NCBI RefSeq assembly: GCF_019343495.1
Contig: NZ_CP072553.1
Coordinates: 1-48,843 of the forward strand
Direction: 5' to 3'
Source: Acinetobacter lwoffii
GTDB taxonomy: Bacteria; Pseudomonadota; Gammaproteobacteria; Pseudomonadales; Moraxellaceae
DNA: 48,843 nucleotides
Shown here: piece by piece, positions 1-8,314 of the stretch
Numbering within the stretch: the stretch's first letter is position 1
Layout: each line of letters begins with the position of its first letter
The notes under the pieces: generated by a model
Seen by the model: the letters and a program-made list of their open reading frames with translations, nothing else
Databases searched by the model: none
What the model was told of the DNA's origin: nothing
Made by a program: the position numbers and the translations under genes

Positions 1-926
1 GGATTTTACCTGCTTTACTCCGCGATCCAGATTCATTTATTCATTATGATCATTATTTAAATTTATTGGAAAAAGCGGCCTTAGCCTGTCAGGATGACTG
101 CTTCGGTTTAAAACTCGGCGCACTCCAAAATATTAGCACAATCGGTTTGATTGGCGTCTATATGTCCCGACAAACGAGCATACTTGAAGCCTTAAGCGTG
201 GCGCAAAAGTATGTCTATTTACATGCTGAAGGCGTTGTCTTTCACGTCTCGCAACATAATGCTCTGTTCTGTAAGCTGAACTTTGTGCGTTTAAGTGAAT
301 ACAACACCGATGTACCACAAAAATCACAACTGGCCATTTGCCTTGTCGCGAATATTTTAAAAGATTTGATTGGCCCACAGTGGCATGCAGAAAAAATTTG
401 CTTCAAGCAAAAAGCACCACAAAAAGGAGCTCAAACTTTCCAAGCACATTTTTCCTGTCCAGTGGAATTTGAAACCGATGAGGATGCGCTTTATTTTCCC
501 GCAAGCTTTTTAAGCTATAAACCCTATAATTTTAATGAAGATGCCATTAATCAACTAATCGTACAGCAGCTTGAAACACAAAGCAGCACCAAAACTGAAG
601 ACAATACCGCACTGATAGAGAGTTCAGTCCGCATGCTGATGGCGACAGGAGACTGCAGCATTGAAAATATCGCACTCTGTATGGGAATGCATCCGAAAAA
701 GCTTCAGCGCGCTTTAAAAATGCAAGGAACAACCTATCGAGATATACTCGAAAATGTCCGAAAAAAAGAAGCGCTTCGTATGCTTGATGCAGGCAATGTG
801 AATTTGACAGATATTGCTCTACAGTTGGGCTATGCAGAATTATCTATTTTCAGTCGCAACTTTAAAAGCTGGTTTGGCGTTCCTCCAACCGAGTTAAGAG
901 ACAAAAGTCGAAGCCATATTGTATGA
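1..926 (+). CDS. AraC-family transcriptional regulator, C-terminal ~307 residues (start lies at 48750)
   Basis: The frame is open from base 3 and continues the ORF that begins at 48750: the last base of the window plus bases 1-2 form a glycine codon, giving about 339 aa in all. The N-terminal two thirds resemble the arabinose-binding-type sensor domain of AraC/OruR-like regulators. The C-terminal ~90 residues carry two helix-turn-helix units, ending in the family signature GYAELSIFSRNFKSWFG. It is divergent from the aldehyde dehydrogenase/GMC oxidoreductase pair, with a 153-bp shared intergenic region holding two direct repeats. It probably activates that pair in response to an alcohol, aldehyde or lipid substrate (inference; ligand unknown). 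A later ATG at 66 would give a headless protein and is not the real start. Confidence 0.9.
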   Translation, partial: ILPALLRDPDSFIHYDHYLNLLEKAALACQDDCFGLKLGALQNISTIGLIGVYMSRQTSILEALSVAQKYVYLHAEGVVFHVSQHNALFCKLNFVRLSEYNTDVPQKSQLAICLVANILKDLIGPQWHAEKICFKQKAPQKGAQTFQAHFSCPVEFETDEDALYFPASFLSYKPYNFNEDAINQLIVQQLETQSSTKTEDNTALIESSVRMLMATGDCSIENIALCMGMHPKKLQRALKMQGTTYRDILENVRKKEALRMLDAGNVNLTDIALQLGYAELSIFSRNFKSWFGVPPTELRDKSRSHIV

Positions 927-1027
927 CTTCTGGTTTTGCTACTTCGTTAAATAAAAAGTACCCAACGAATTCAAGCATATAGTTTAAATCCATTGAATGT
1001 CACTCTAATCAATACAGACTCAATTGA

Positions 1028-1259
1028 TTATTTCGGGAAAACAAAGGATGCGACCAAACGTGCCCCCCAACCTTTCGGGCTGCCGTCAGTATCATCAACC
1101 CAATATCGAGCACCACCGCCCACACTAATGGCCTGACCATTTAGGCGAATCACTTTGGTCACAGTCAAGTTGACAGGAACTGTGGCTTCTTCTGCATTCC
1201 AGTCATATGTCGTTTCAGTATTCAATGCCACCGTCGTACTATTTGGATAAGTGTAACTA
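1028..1259 (-). pseudogene. C-terminal fragment of an outer-membrane beta-barrel protein, cut by an IS
   Basis: About 75 residues remain on the minus strand, ending in SFVFPK and rich in alternating polar/hydrophobic residues (for example VGGGARYWVDDTDG). This is typical of the last strands of phenol-degradation/MetA-type outer-membrane transporters. The upstream part is missing because the IS5-family element begins at 1260. The apparent ATG at 1273 lies inside the IS end, so no intact start exists. The gene was probably part of the same catabolic cluster as the oxidoreductase and aldehyde dehydrogenase. Family assignment is tentative. Confidence 0.55.
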
Positions 1260-2117
1260 GGGTCTGTTGACATTTACTGTTCATAATTAACCCTATAAAG
1301 GTAGCCATAAAAATATACAGGCTAAAGCAACAGAACTTTGATAATTTCTTTTGAGCTTGTCATATCGAGTAGCTATTCCTCTAAATTGCTTTAATCTACA
1401 AAACATATTTTCAACTAAATGCCTGATTTTATATAAATACCAGTCCATATGGTCATTGTTCGATTGGCTATTTGTTTTCTTTGGTATATTCGCTTTAGTC
1501 CCTGTTTTCCTGATCTGTTCACGCAGTGGTTCTGAATCATAGCCTTTATCTGCACATACCACTTTTGTCTCTTTTAAATCTAATGTTGATATTAAATCAG
1601 GTGCAACTTTAACATCATGTGTGGTTCCATCGGTAATCATGAAATCAATAGGATTGCCATGTGCATCAACAATCAAATGTATTTTTGAGGAGTTTCCTCC
1701 TACACTTTTAGAAATAGATTGATTCGCTATGCCAGCAGAATGTTGATGAGCACGTACATGAGAGCCATCAATAAAAATCCACTCCATATCGGGGCATGAG
1801 GCTAGTAATTTGAATAATCTAAGTAACTTACCGCTGCTTGACCAACGATTAAAACGTTTGAAAATAGAGTTTGAATGACCAAAACAACAAGGAATATCTC
1901 GCCACGGACAGCCTGTTCTAATTCTATAGAGAATAGCTTCAATAAAATTGCGTAAATTTGAGTTGTGGTGAATGGATAAATTACGCAGAATAACTTTCAA
2001 CTTTTGCCAGTGTTGATCTGTCAGCATGGTACGAGGCATAGCGAATAGTAAAATTGGGTTCGGCGATTTGATTTTACTACTTCGCTATTTTTTTAAGCTA
2101 AAAGTGTCAACACACCC
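1260..2117 (-). mobile_element. IS5-family insertion sequence, copy 1 (858 bp)
   Basis: The ends are imperfect inverted repeats: GGGTCTGTTGACA at 1260 and, read inward from 2117, GGGTGTGTTGACA. The dinucleotide TA flanks both ends (1258-1259 and 2118-2119), consistent with a TA target duplication. The same 858-bp element recurs inverted at 44175-45032. On the circle the two copies enclose the AraC/dehydrogenase cassette, forming a candidate composite transposon of about 6.8 kb. Confidence 0.9.
1293..2039 (-). CDS. IS5-family transposase (copy 1)
   Basis: A 248-residue DDE transposase in one frame. It begins MPRTMLTDQHWQKL and has the segment RTGCPWRDIP, both typical of the IS5 superfamily. 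DDE candidates are the aspartates in FIDGSHV and LIVDAHG and the ENMFCRLKQFRG region near the C-terminus. It differs from copy 2 by only two visible residues (Cys versus Ser after RDIP, Met versus Ile in DFMITDG), so the two copies are recent duplicates. The start lies at the left-hand edge of the element as read on the minus strand. It is likely active, since no frameshift is seen. Confidence 0.93.
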   Translation of the reverse strand: MPRTMLTDQHWQKLKVILRNLSIHHNSNLRNFIEAILYRIRTGCPWRDIPCCFGHSNSIFKRFNRWSSSGKLLRLFKLLASCPDMEWIFIDGSHVRAHQHSAGIANQSISKSVGGNSSKIHLIVDAHGNPIDFMITDGTTHDVKVAPDLISTLDLKETKVVCADKGYDSEPLREQIRKTGTKANIPKKTNSQSNNDHMDWYLYKIRHLVENMFCRLKQFRGIATRYDKLKRNYQSSVALACIFLWLPL

Positions 2118-2139
2118 TAATCTCTATCTATATATATTT

Positions 2140-2945
2140 ATATTAAAACCTTAACTATTGTTCTCATCCTCTCCACCGCCACACACACCGCAGACGCTTC
2201 GCTTACTGCGGGTGGTGGGGAGGAGCGGATTTCGGCAATATTCACCCTAGATAGCCTAAGCAAAAAAATGCTTTAAAAGCTATCTTGAATATTGCCGTGA
2301 AGCTCTGCGGTCTGGAGCCGGTATCGCTTTCAATCAGCACTGTATGGCTTGCAAGTCCATTTACAGCAAGTGAGTATTTAGAGTCTTGCAACTCCCCTGA
2401 CACACGCATTAGCTCACTCATCTACGCTGATAACTCGGTGAGGGTTCCCCAACATACCATTTCTATCAAGCTATAGACGTATTCCCTGCGACCCCACAAT
2501 TATTGTGTCTTTCATCAGTATGCGGGCGTATTACAATGGCAAAATGTAATACTCATGCGATGGTGATACTGCCGTCACTTAGTCCTCCTGCTACACCATC
2601 CGCCTGTAAAACTCTATGCCATTGATAATCCATTTAAGGCAATGCACTTACAAACATAAAGTTTTATAAATCACAGAAGTAGGCGAAACTCGGCAAATAA
2701 ACAAATGCGCTTATTTGATACACGAATAGACATTAAAGTAACGAAGTTTTTTCAGAGTACGACTTGCAAAAACTTCTATTTATGCAACAATAGAGTTCAG
2801 GTACAAGCCTTATGGTGAAATCGTAGTGGTCGCCAAACCCTTCGATCTTCGTTAGATGATGTTAACGGCATCAAATAACTGTGTACCCCGAATATAGAAT
2901 AAAGCCCTGATAGTTACAAGACTATCGGGGCTTTTTCTTTTTCCA
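2140..2945 (+). ncRNA. Candidate large structured non-coding RNA (~790 nt)
   Basis: No credible ORF is present, but many complementary segments are. CCTCTCCACC (2168) pairs with GGTGGGGAGG (2214). CGGCAATATTCA (2233) pairs with TGAATATTGCCG (2286) and encloses AGATAGC/GCTATCT and AAGCA/TGCTT. Further pairs are TTGCAAG/CTTGCAA (about 2349 and 2385), CTCAC/GTGAG (about 2413 and 2438), GTATTAC/GTAATAC (2528/2546), GCGATGGTG/CACCATCCGC (2557/2594) and GAAGTTTTT/AAAAACTTC (2743/2768). The region closes with a strong intrinsic terminator. AT-rich sequence with a possible -10 (TATATT near 2132-2142) precedes it. Size and ornateness recall GOLLD/ROOL-class RNAs, but no family can be assigned by eye. 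The strand is inferred from the terminator. Confidence 0.6.
2903..2937 (+). terminator. Intrinsic terminator of the candidate structured RNA
   Basis: A 12-bp stem, AGCCCTGATAGT with ACTATCGGGGCT (one G-U pair) and loop TACAAG, is followed by a T-rich tract. It separates the structured region from the tra promoter region. Confidence 0.85.
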
Positions 2946-3004
2946 AAAGTTTTATATTAATACCTGATTAATAAGAATAATTTAACATTTGTTATTGAAT
3001 TTCA

Positions 3005-3020
3005 TAGAGTTATAACTCTA
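3005..3020. promoter_or_regulatory. Compact 16-bp palindrome, possible tra operator half
   Basis: TAGAGTTATAACTCTA is a perfect palindrome. It shares the half-site TAGAGTTA with the two larger palindromes before the tra operons (3323 and 13110), so it may be an auxiliary site for the same regulator. The 3021-3366 stretch has no gene. It holds AGTAAAC at 3207 and 3296, its inverse at 3260, and TTAAGTTTT at 3251 and 3286. Confidence 0.5.
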
Positions 3021-3322
3021 AATTTTATTGATTTTTACTTTAATTTTTTGAGCAAAAAATAACTTTCTATCTAATTGATTTATCTTTCACTATCTTTTTA
3101 TGTCCTAAAACTGCACTACATAAGGCTTCTGGTTAGCCGATCAGCCAAAAACTTAAATCATCATTTCAATAAAAAGTTTCTATTTCACATAATTTATACA
3201 ACAAAAAGTAAACATAACATCATGTTTTTACTATCAAAATACTGCCCAAGTTAAGTTTTGTTTACTAATTGAAACACTTGAAACATTAAGTTTTAAGTAA
3301 ACTTGCACTATTTTTAAGCTTA

Positions 3323-3346
3323 TAGAGTTATACTGTTATAACTCTA
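3323..3346 (+). promoter_or_regulatory. Palindromic operator before tra operon 1
   Basis: TAGAGTTATA, spacer CTGT, then TATAACTCTA: a perfect 10-bp inverted repeat. The whole 24-bp unit is repeated exactly at 13110-13133 before the second operon. It contains a -10-like TATACT, so a bound protein would block transcription. The repeat before two operons and nowhere else I saw implies co-regulation of the transfer genes. Confidence 0.75.
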
Positions 3347-3366
3347 TTAAGGAAAGGGTAGAAGCC

Positions 3367-3555
3367 ATGAAAAAAATGATCATTACAACCATCTGTATAT
3401 TGAGCATTACATCCTTAACCGCTTGTGCAACTAAGACTGGCTCTCAAAAAGGATTAAAAAAATCTCCATGTGCTTGTGTATTCCAGTCATTACCAAGTGC
3501 AGACCTTCACAAAATTGACGCTATCAACCCACTTAACGAAGGAAGCCCAGCATGA
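3367..3555 (+). CDS. Small lipoprotein, first gene of tra operon 1 (VirB7 candidate)
   Basis: 62 aa with a lysine start, hydrophobic core and lipobox LTAC, so a lipid-anchored protein with a mature part of about 43 residues. An AAGGAAAGGG ribosome site precedes the ATG. It overlaps the next gene by 4 bp. VirB7 proteins are short lipoproteins that stabilise VirB9 in the outer-membrane core; position and size fit that role, but sequence alone does not prove it. The mature part contains an additional Cys-Ala-Cys, which could form a disulfide with a partner. Two other lipoproteins follow, so the VirB7 identity stays open. Confidence 0.7.
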   Translation: MKKMIITTICILSITSLTACATKTGSQKGLKKSPCACVFQSLPSADLHKIDAINPLNEGSPA

Positions 3556-3920
3556 AAAAGTTTGCACTTCCTCTGATCGCTTCAGCGTTTCTTATGGCTT
3601 GTTCTGACGAACCTAAACAGCCTGACGTGAGCGGAAATGATTACGTTGGGTCATGGGTGAATCCTGTCGGTCAACAATCTCAAAACCCCAATGACGTAAT
3701 TATTAATGATCGTGTAATCATTGCGCCAAGTGACCTAGAAGGCGTTTTTAAAGTTTCGATACTGGCTAAAGGTATTTTCACTGACATGGAATTTAAGCCT
3801 GAAAACGGCTTGTTATGTGCTGCGAATGATGCCTGCTTTCAGTTAGTTGATGGAAAGCTGAAGCTCGGTAGTGAAGCGGGTATTTTGACCTATGAGCGAG
3901 AACAATATGAAAATCAGTAA
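3552..3920 (+). CDS. Lipoprotein of tra operon 1
   Basis: 122 aa. Signal peptide MKKFALPLIASAFLMAC with a lipobox cysteine at about residue 17, followed by an acidic, proline-containing tether. The mature domain (DVSGNDYVGSWVNP onward) looks like a small beta-rich domain and resembles the opening of the next gene (PDISGVWIP), so the two may be paralogs. It overlaps its neighbours on both sides, showing an operon. Probably part of the envelope-spanning secretion channel or a surface/entry-exclusion lipoprotein; function not recognised. Confidence 0.7.
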   Translation: MKKFALPLIASAFLMACSDEPKQPDVSGNDYVGSWVNPVGQQSQNPNDVIINDRVIIAPSDLEGVFKVSILAKGIFTDMEFKPENGLLCAANDACFQLVDGKLKLGSEAGILTYEREQYENQ

Positions 3921-4326
3921 AACCATTGTCGCACCTTCACTGCTGCTTTCCCTTAGCTTGGCTATGACAGGGTGCTTTACTTCTAAGCCTGATATTTCAG
4001 GCGTATGGATTCCTGAACACACGCCTAAATCAACTTTTTTCTATGATTACTATGTGATCTCTGAAGCTGATAAGCAGGGCAATTTTCCGGTTAAAAAATT
4101 CAGCTATCAGATTCAAAACATGAACACTTTTAACCCTGCAAAACTTCCTAAACTGGTAGGGGAATCGGCAGGGGTCTTAACTTTCACAAAAGATAATACT
4201 TACTGTTATGAAGGCTCTCTGACAACTTGTTTTATTTACTCTGAAAGTGCGCTACGTAAATCAGATTCCTCAAAAGTATTCGTATTGTCTAATAAGAATC
4301 CTCCCGAAATTCCAGTGATCCGCTAA
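3907..4326 (+). CDS. Lipoprotein of tra operon 1
   Basis: I chose the ATG at 3907 (MKISKTIVAPSLL) over the in-frame ATG at 3892 because GAGCGAG sits at proper ribosome-site distance and the signal peptide then starts correctly. That gives about 139 aa with lipobox TGC. The gene overlaps the preceding one by 14 bp. The mature region PDISGVWIPEHTP parallels the upstream lipoprotein's PDVSGNDYVGSWVNP. It contains two further cysteines (YCYEGSLTTCF), likely a disulfide. No family recognised; co-transcription with virB6 makes a conjugation role likely. Confidence 0.7.
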   Translation: MKISKTIVAPSLLLSLSLAMTGCFTSKPDISGVWIPEHTPKSTFFYDYYVISEADKQGNFPVKKFSYQIQNMNTFNPAKLPKLVGESAGVLTFTKDNTYCYEGSLTTCFIYSESALRKSDSSKVFVLSNKNPPEIPVIR

Positions 4327-4339
4327 GGGAGAAGGCACT

Positions 4340-5410
4340 ATGAAAAAAATCATTTATGTTTTTCTTCTCCTGTTTAGTTTCATAAGTCTTGGCTCTGCTT
4401 ATGCTGAAGATTACTACACTAATCCTCAAGACTTAGGGCAGGGGACAGGAACAGTCAATAATGCCGATGTTGGTGCTGGCAATAACAATATTGCTGATTC
4501 AATGTCCCAGGTGACGCAAAACGGAATGCAAGAGCTTGATTCAGTCGTTGATAGCTTAATCACAGATGTAGACAAGAATATTAAAGACAATATTCAAGGC
4601 TACTACCAAAAAATAACTGCTCCAATTATTCCAGTCTTTGCAGGCTTTATTGTTATTTGGCTGACCTTTCAAGGCATGAAAATGATGCTGGGTATGCCTG
4701 TCGAGATTCAGCAAGTTATTGCTACTTTCGTGCTTATGCTGCTGATCTGGACAATCGTTTTTTCATGGGATGCCTTCTTTCCTTATGTAGCTGAAGTTTT
4801 CCTAGATGATGTGCCTAACCTGATCACTGAAATGACAGGCACCGATTCCAAAACCACACTTCAATCATTTGTTTCTATTATTTTTGAAGCTATCGCGCTG
4901 GCTTTTAACAATATTGACACAGGCATCACCAACGTTGTGAGTGGCTTTTTCTTCGTCCTGATTTACTCCTTCATCTTCGGACTAGCTTGCCTAGTTTGTG
5001 CTTTGTTCTTCCTTATTTGGGTCATTTGCAAAGTAATCATCGGGATTTTAATTGCTGTTGCCCCTATTTTTCTTGCTGCTGCAATGTTCCCAGCTACCCG
5101 AAGATATGCGACCAACTGGCTTCAAGCAGTATTAACTCCAAACGTGGTTTTACTACTGCTGATCGTAAGTTGCGACCTAGTCTTAACTTCAGTAGTGAAG
5201 GGTATCCAGCACTTAAATGATAACGGCAGCACCTTCACAGCAGCTTTTGTCATGGTCATTGTTCTGCTTGTTGTAGTAGGTCTTTTCGCAATTATTCCAA
5301 AAATTGCAATTTCTCTTGTCGGCAGCGGTTTTGAAGCTTCAACCAGTGCAACTACAGGTGTAACCAATTCTGCGACTAATGCAGTTAAACGCTTTGGGAG
5401 TAAACGATAA
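4340..5410 (+). CDS. virB6: VirB6/TrbL-family inner-membrane channel protein
   Basis: 356 aa. A cleavable-looking signal (ending SAYAED) is followed by a soluble stretch to about residue 90, then five or more hydrophobic segments (for example IIPVFAGFIVIWLTF, VVSGFFFVLIYSFIFGLACL, VIIGILIAVAPIFLAAAMFP). The APIFLA..F motif region is typical of TrbL/VirB6. VirB6 is the polytopic inner-membrane component of type IV secretion and contacts DNA during export. GGGAGAAGG precedes the start. The stop overlaps the virB8 start (TAATG), so the two are translationally coupled. Confidence 0.9.
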   Translation: MKKIIYVFLLLFSFISLGSAYAEDYYTNPQDLGQGTGTVNNADVGAGNNNIADSMSQVTQNGMQELDSVVDSLITDVDKNIKDNIQGYYQKITAPIIPVFAGFIVIWLTFQGMKMMLGMPVEIQQVIATFVLMLLIWTIVFSWDAFFPYVAEVFLDDVPNLITEMTGTDSKTTLQSFVSIIFEAIALAFNNIDTGITNVVSGFFFVLIYSFIFGLACLVCALFFLIWVICKVIIGILIAVAPIFLAAAMFPATRRYATNWLQAVLTPNVVLLLLIVSCDLVLTSVVKGIQHLNDNGSTFTAAFVMVIVLLVVVGLFAIIPKIAISLVGSGFEASTSATTGVTNSATNAVKRFGSKR

Positions 5411-6195
5411 TGCTACCTCAAACTAAAGATCAGCTAGACGCTCAATTTAAAGCCCTTCAGGAAAGCGTTAAAAAGAGTGAAAACCGTAACGGCAAAATTA
5501 CACTGTGGTCACTGGGACTTTGTGGGGTTTTAGCAGTAGGAAATATTGCTCAAGCAATTGCTAACTACAATCTAACCCCATTAAAAACAACCGAACCGAT
5601 CATTGCCGTGATTGATTCCGAAACAGGAATCATGACCCAAGTTGAACGTTTTGATTCAACCACTGACCCTAAGCTAATCGAAAAACTTGTTACTTCTTAC
5701 TTTTGGGACACGATTTCTAGCCGATATGGTTATTACGGCAAAGTCGGAAAAGATCAGCTTGCAGCTCAATACAGTAAAACTTCCACTTTCTTAGATAGTA
5801 AAGATCGCTCTGATTTTGAGAATGAAATTAGCGGATTAAATAGCAATTCACCTTACAACTTACTCGGTGAATCAGGCTCTATCACACCTAAAATTATTTC
5901 ATTGAACTTTCTAGGAAATAACAAGGTACAAGCAAATTTCAAAACTACCGTTGTTAAGGGCGCACAAGTACAGCAATTCAGCTACACAGTTACCGCAGAT
6001 TATGTGACTGACAACTTCGATGACTTATCTGTAAAAGATCGCTGGATTAACCCGTTCGGGGTCAAATTTAAGAATTGGAACTTAACACAGAACTCGTCTA
6101 ATGATGCCCTGATTGCACCGCCAAGCAGTCCGGTACTTCCTACGCCTGAATCTGTGCCTGCCCCTGAATCTGCAACTGCACAAACAACAAATTAA
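5410..6195 (+). CDS. virB8: VirB8 assembly protein
   Basis: 261 aa with a short cytoplasmic N-terminus, one transmembrane helix (about residues 30-50, LWSLGLCGVLAVGNIAQAI) and a periplasmic NTF2-like domain with the VirB8-type region near SYFWDTISSRYG and the later FSYTVTADYV. The C-terminal 25 residues are Pro/Ala-rich. VirB8 is a nucleation factor linking the inner-membrane complex to VirB9/VirB10. Gene order virB6-virB8-virB9-virB10-virB11 confirms the call. Confidence 0.92.
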   Translation: MLPQTKDQLDAQFKALQESVKKSENRNGKITLWSLGLCGVLAVGNIAQAIANYNLTPLKTTEPIIAVIDSETGIMTQVERFDSTTDPKLIEKLVTSYFWDTISSRYGYYGKVGKDQLAAQYSKTSTFLDSKDRSDFENEISGLNSNSPYNLLGESGSITPKIISLNFLGNNKVQANFKTTVVKGAQVQQFSYTVTADYVTDNFDDLSVKDRWINPFGVKFKNWNLTQNSSNDALIAPPSSPVLPTPESVPAPESATAQTTN

Positions 6196-6206
6196 GGTAG
6201 ATCAAA

Positions 6207-6944
6207 ATGAAAAAAACGCTCATCTCAATACTACTTGCTGCAACGTGCATTGCTTCCGCTCCAAGTTTTGCAAAGCAAATCCCTGTCGGCTTAAAAACTG
6301 ATGGTCGAATTAAAACTGTTCCATATTCTGAAAACCATGTTGTCGAACTTTCTACAACTTTCGGCATTAGCACTGTGGTCGAGTTTGGAAATGAAACTAT
6401 CCAGACTGTAGCGTCTGGTGACACGATTGGCTGGCAGATTATCCCGCAGGGGAATCGCCTTTTTGTCAAACCTGCAGAAAAGCCACAAGCGGGAATGAAC
6501 CGTACAAACTTGACCGTGATCACTGATAAACGGAACTACTACTTCAACCTTTTCAATTCAAGCCAGCCTGTCTATGTACTTCGTTTTAACTATGCAGACG
6601 TAAATAAAACGAACCGTTTAATTGCTCAACAGAATGCCCCTAAACGTGCATTGGGCGAACTCCCTATGACAAGTATCAAGTGGGGCATGGATGCCACTCA
6701 TAGCAAATCAATCAAGGTCTTGGGTGTTTCTGATGACGACCAATTTACTTTTATTCGTTTAGGTAAAAATTCACCTCGCCCAGCCGTTTATGCGGTGAAC
6801 GGTGAAGGCTATGAAGAACTAACTAACTCACGCCAAGAGGGTGACGTAATTGTTATTGAAAGCGTGTCGGATGCTTTCACTTTGCGTCTAGGTAATGAAT
6901 ATGTCTGCATTCTGCGTAAACCTAACGTGATCGGAGCTAAATAA
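6207..6944 (+). CDS. virB9: VirB9/CagX outer-membrane core protein
   Basis: 245 aa with a Sec signal (MKKTLISILLAATCIASAPSFA). The N-terminal domain carries the CagX signature region (NRTNLTVITDKRNYYFNL) and the C-terminal domain begins near SIKWGMDATHSKSIKV and includes SPRPAVYAV. VirB9 forms the outer-membrane ring of the channel with VirB7 and VirB10. An AAGGTAG site precedes the ATG and virB10 follows after one base. Confidence 0.93.
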   Translation: MKKTLISILLAATCIASAPSFAKQIPVGLKTDGRIKTVPYSENHVVELSTTFGISTVVEFGNETIQTVASGDTIGWQIIPQGNRLFVKPAEKPQAGMNRTNLTVITDKRNYYFNLFNSSQPVYVLRFNYADVNKTNRLIAQQNAPKRALGELPMTSIKWGMDATHSKSIKVLGVSDDDQFTFIRLGKNSPRPAVYAVNGEGYEELTNSRQEGDVIVIESVSDAFTLRLGNEYVCILRKPNVIGAK

Positions 6945-6945
6945 G

Positions 6946-8298
6946 ATGACTAATAAAAATGAATTCGATACCCCTGATAACTTCAGTACCAATGATCACG
7001 TTTTTTATGGTGATGAGAAAAAAGGGAAAGATGATTTTGAGATCAAAGATGATTTTTCTCAAAAGTCTAAAACGTCTGTAAAAGACATGGATAAGGCAAA
7101 GTTAATCAAAGTAGGTGTAATCTTATTTGTAGTGATTGGCTTAGTTATTTCTGCTGTCTATTTCAAGCTGCAAAAGAACAAAGAATCACGACTTGAATCA
7201 GGCGTTGAAACGGCTGTCGCTAAACCTGTCACCAATATTGAAGGTACAGGTCTAAGTGAAGATAGATTCGGCTTCGGTGGACCACAACCGATTCCAGCTT
7301 TAACAGAACCGAACCCACTGCCAACGGCTAATGAAAAGTCACCTGAACAGCTAGAAATGGAACGTCAATTAGCTGCACAGCAACAACAGCTTGCAATGGA
7401 ACAGGAACAGGCACGACAACAAGCCATTGCACAGCAACAAGCCCTTCTAAATGCCCGCTATAAGTCGGGAATTATGGTTACTGGTCAAAGTCAAAGTAAT
7501 AGCGGGATTAGTCCTAATAATGCTGCTGGTGATATGGCTGGCGTACCGCCTGAACTTATGCCGTTATTTATGAGTATGCAATCATCCCAGGCTAACAATA
7601 ACGGTGGTGCAAATACTTCTAATGTGAACCCTCGTATTGCAAATAACTCTGCATCTTCTATGGGTGGTCGTTTCGATTCCAGCACTACTAATCAGAAAGC
7701 CCCTATCGCTCATGCAAGCTATAACGCTGACCGCAGACTACTCATTCAACAGGGCAAGATTGTTGATGCAGTTTTAGAAACTGCCGTTAAAAGCGATCTG
7801 CCAAGTAACATTATTGCCCGTGTGACAACAGATATTTACGGTGAACAAGGTCGAAATCGACTGCTGCCTGCGGGTACTCGTCTTTTTGGTCAGTATTCCT
7901 CAATTGTAAATGATGGACAGGCTGAAGTTGCTGCGGTTTGGAATCGTGCAATTACTCCTAACGGTGTTGAGATCATGCTTGATAGCCCTAGCACAAATGG
8001 TCTGGGTGTCGCTGGCTTAGGTGGCAAGGTAAACAACCATTACGGCAGAATTTTCGGCACAGCTACGCTTTTAAGTGTGATCGGTGCGGGTGTAAGCAAT
8101 GTAGGTGTAAGCAGTAGTGATCAAAATAATGCGTCCCAAGCGTACCGCACTGAAGTAGCTAACTCTTTCGGTAATCAGGCTGATCGTGTTCTGCAACGTA
8201 ATCTTTCAATTCCTCCAACAATTACAGTGCCACATGGCACACGTATTAAGGTCTTAGTCGCTAAAGACTTGGATTTTTCTACAATCTTTAATCAGTAA
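6946..8298 (+). CDS. virB10: VirB10/TrbI channel protein
   Basis: 450 aa. Cytoplasmic acidic N-terminus, one transmembrane helix near residues 53-72 (LIKVGVILFVVIGLVISAVY), then a Pro/Gln-rich periplasmic linker with glutamine tracts, and the TrbI beta-barrel domain from about residue 270 (QQGKIVDAVLETAV; LLPAGTRLFGQY; NGLGVAGLGGKVNNHYGRIFG). VirB10 spans both membranes and senses ATP use by VirB11/VirD4 to gate the channel. Length is normal for the family. Confidence 0.94.
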   Translation: MTNKNEFDTPDNFSTNDHVFYGDEKKGKDDFEIKDDFSQKSKTSVKDMDKAKLIKVGVILFVVIGLVISAVYFKLQKNKESRLESGVETAVAKPVTNIEGTGLSEDRFGFGGPQPIPALTEPNPLPTANEKSPEQLEMERQLAAQQQQLAMEQEQARQQAIAQQQALLNARYKSGIMVTGQSQSNSGISPNNAAGDMAGVPPELMPLFMSMQSSQANNNGGANTSNVNPRIANNSASSMGGRFDSSTTNQKAPIAHASYNADRRLLIQQGKIVDAVLETAVKSDLPSNIIARVTTDIYGEQGRNRLLPAGTRLFGQYSSIVNDGQAEVAAVWNRAITPNGVEIMLDSPSTNGLGVAGLGGKVNNHYGRIFGTATLLSVIGAGVSNVGVSSSDQNNASQAYRTEVANSFGNQADRVLQRNLSIPPTITVPHGTRIKVLVAKDLDFSTIFNQ

Positions 8299-8314
8299 AG
8301 GCGGGGGTAATATC

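Noticed and set aside
2285..2476. 63-aa reading frame inside the structured region
   Set aside because: No ribosome site, no domain, and it runs through several paired segments; the region behaves as non-coding.
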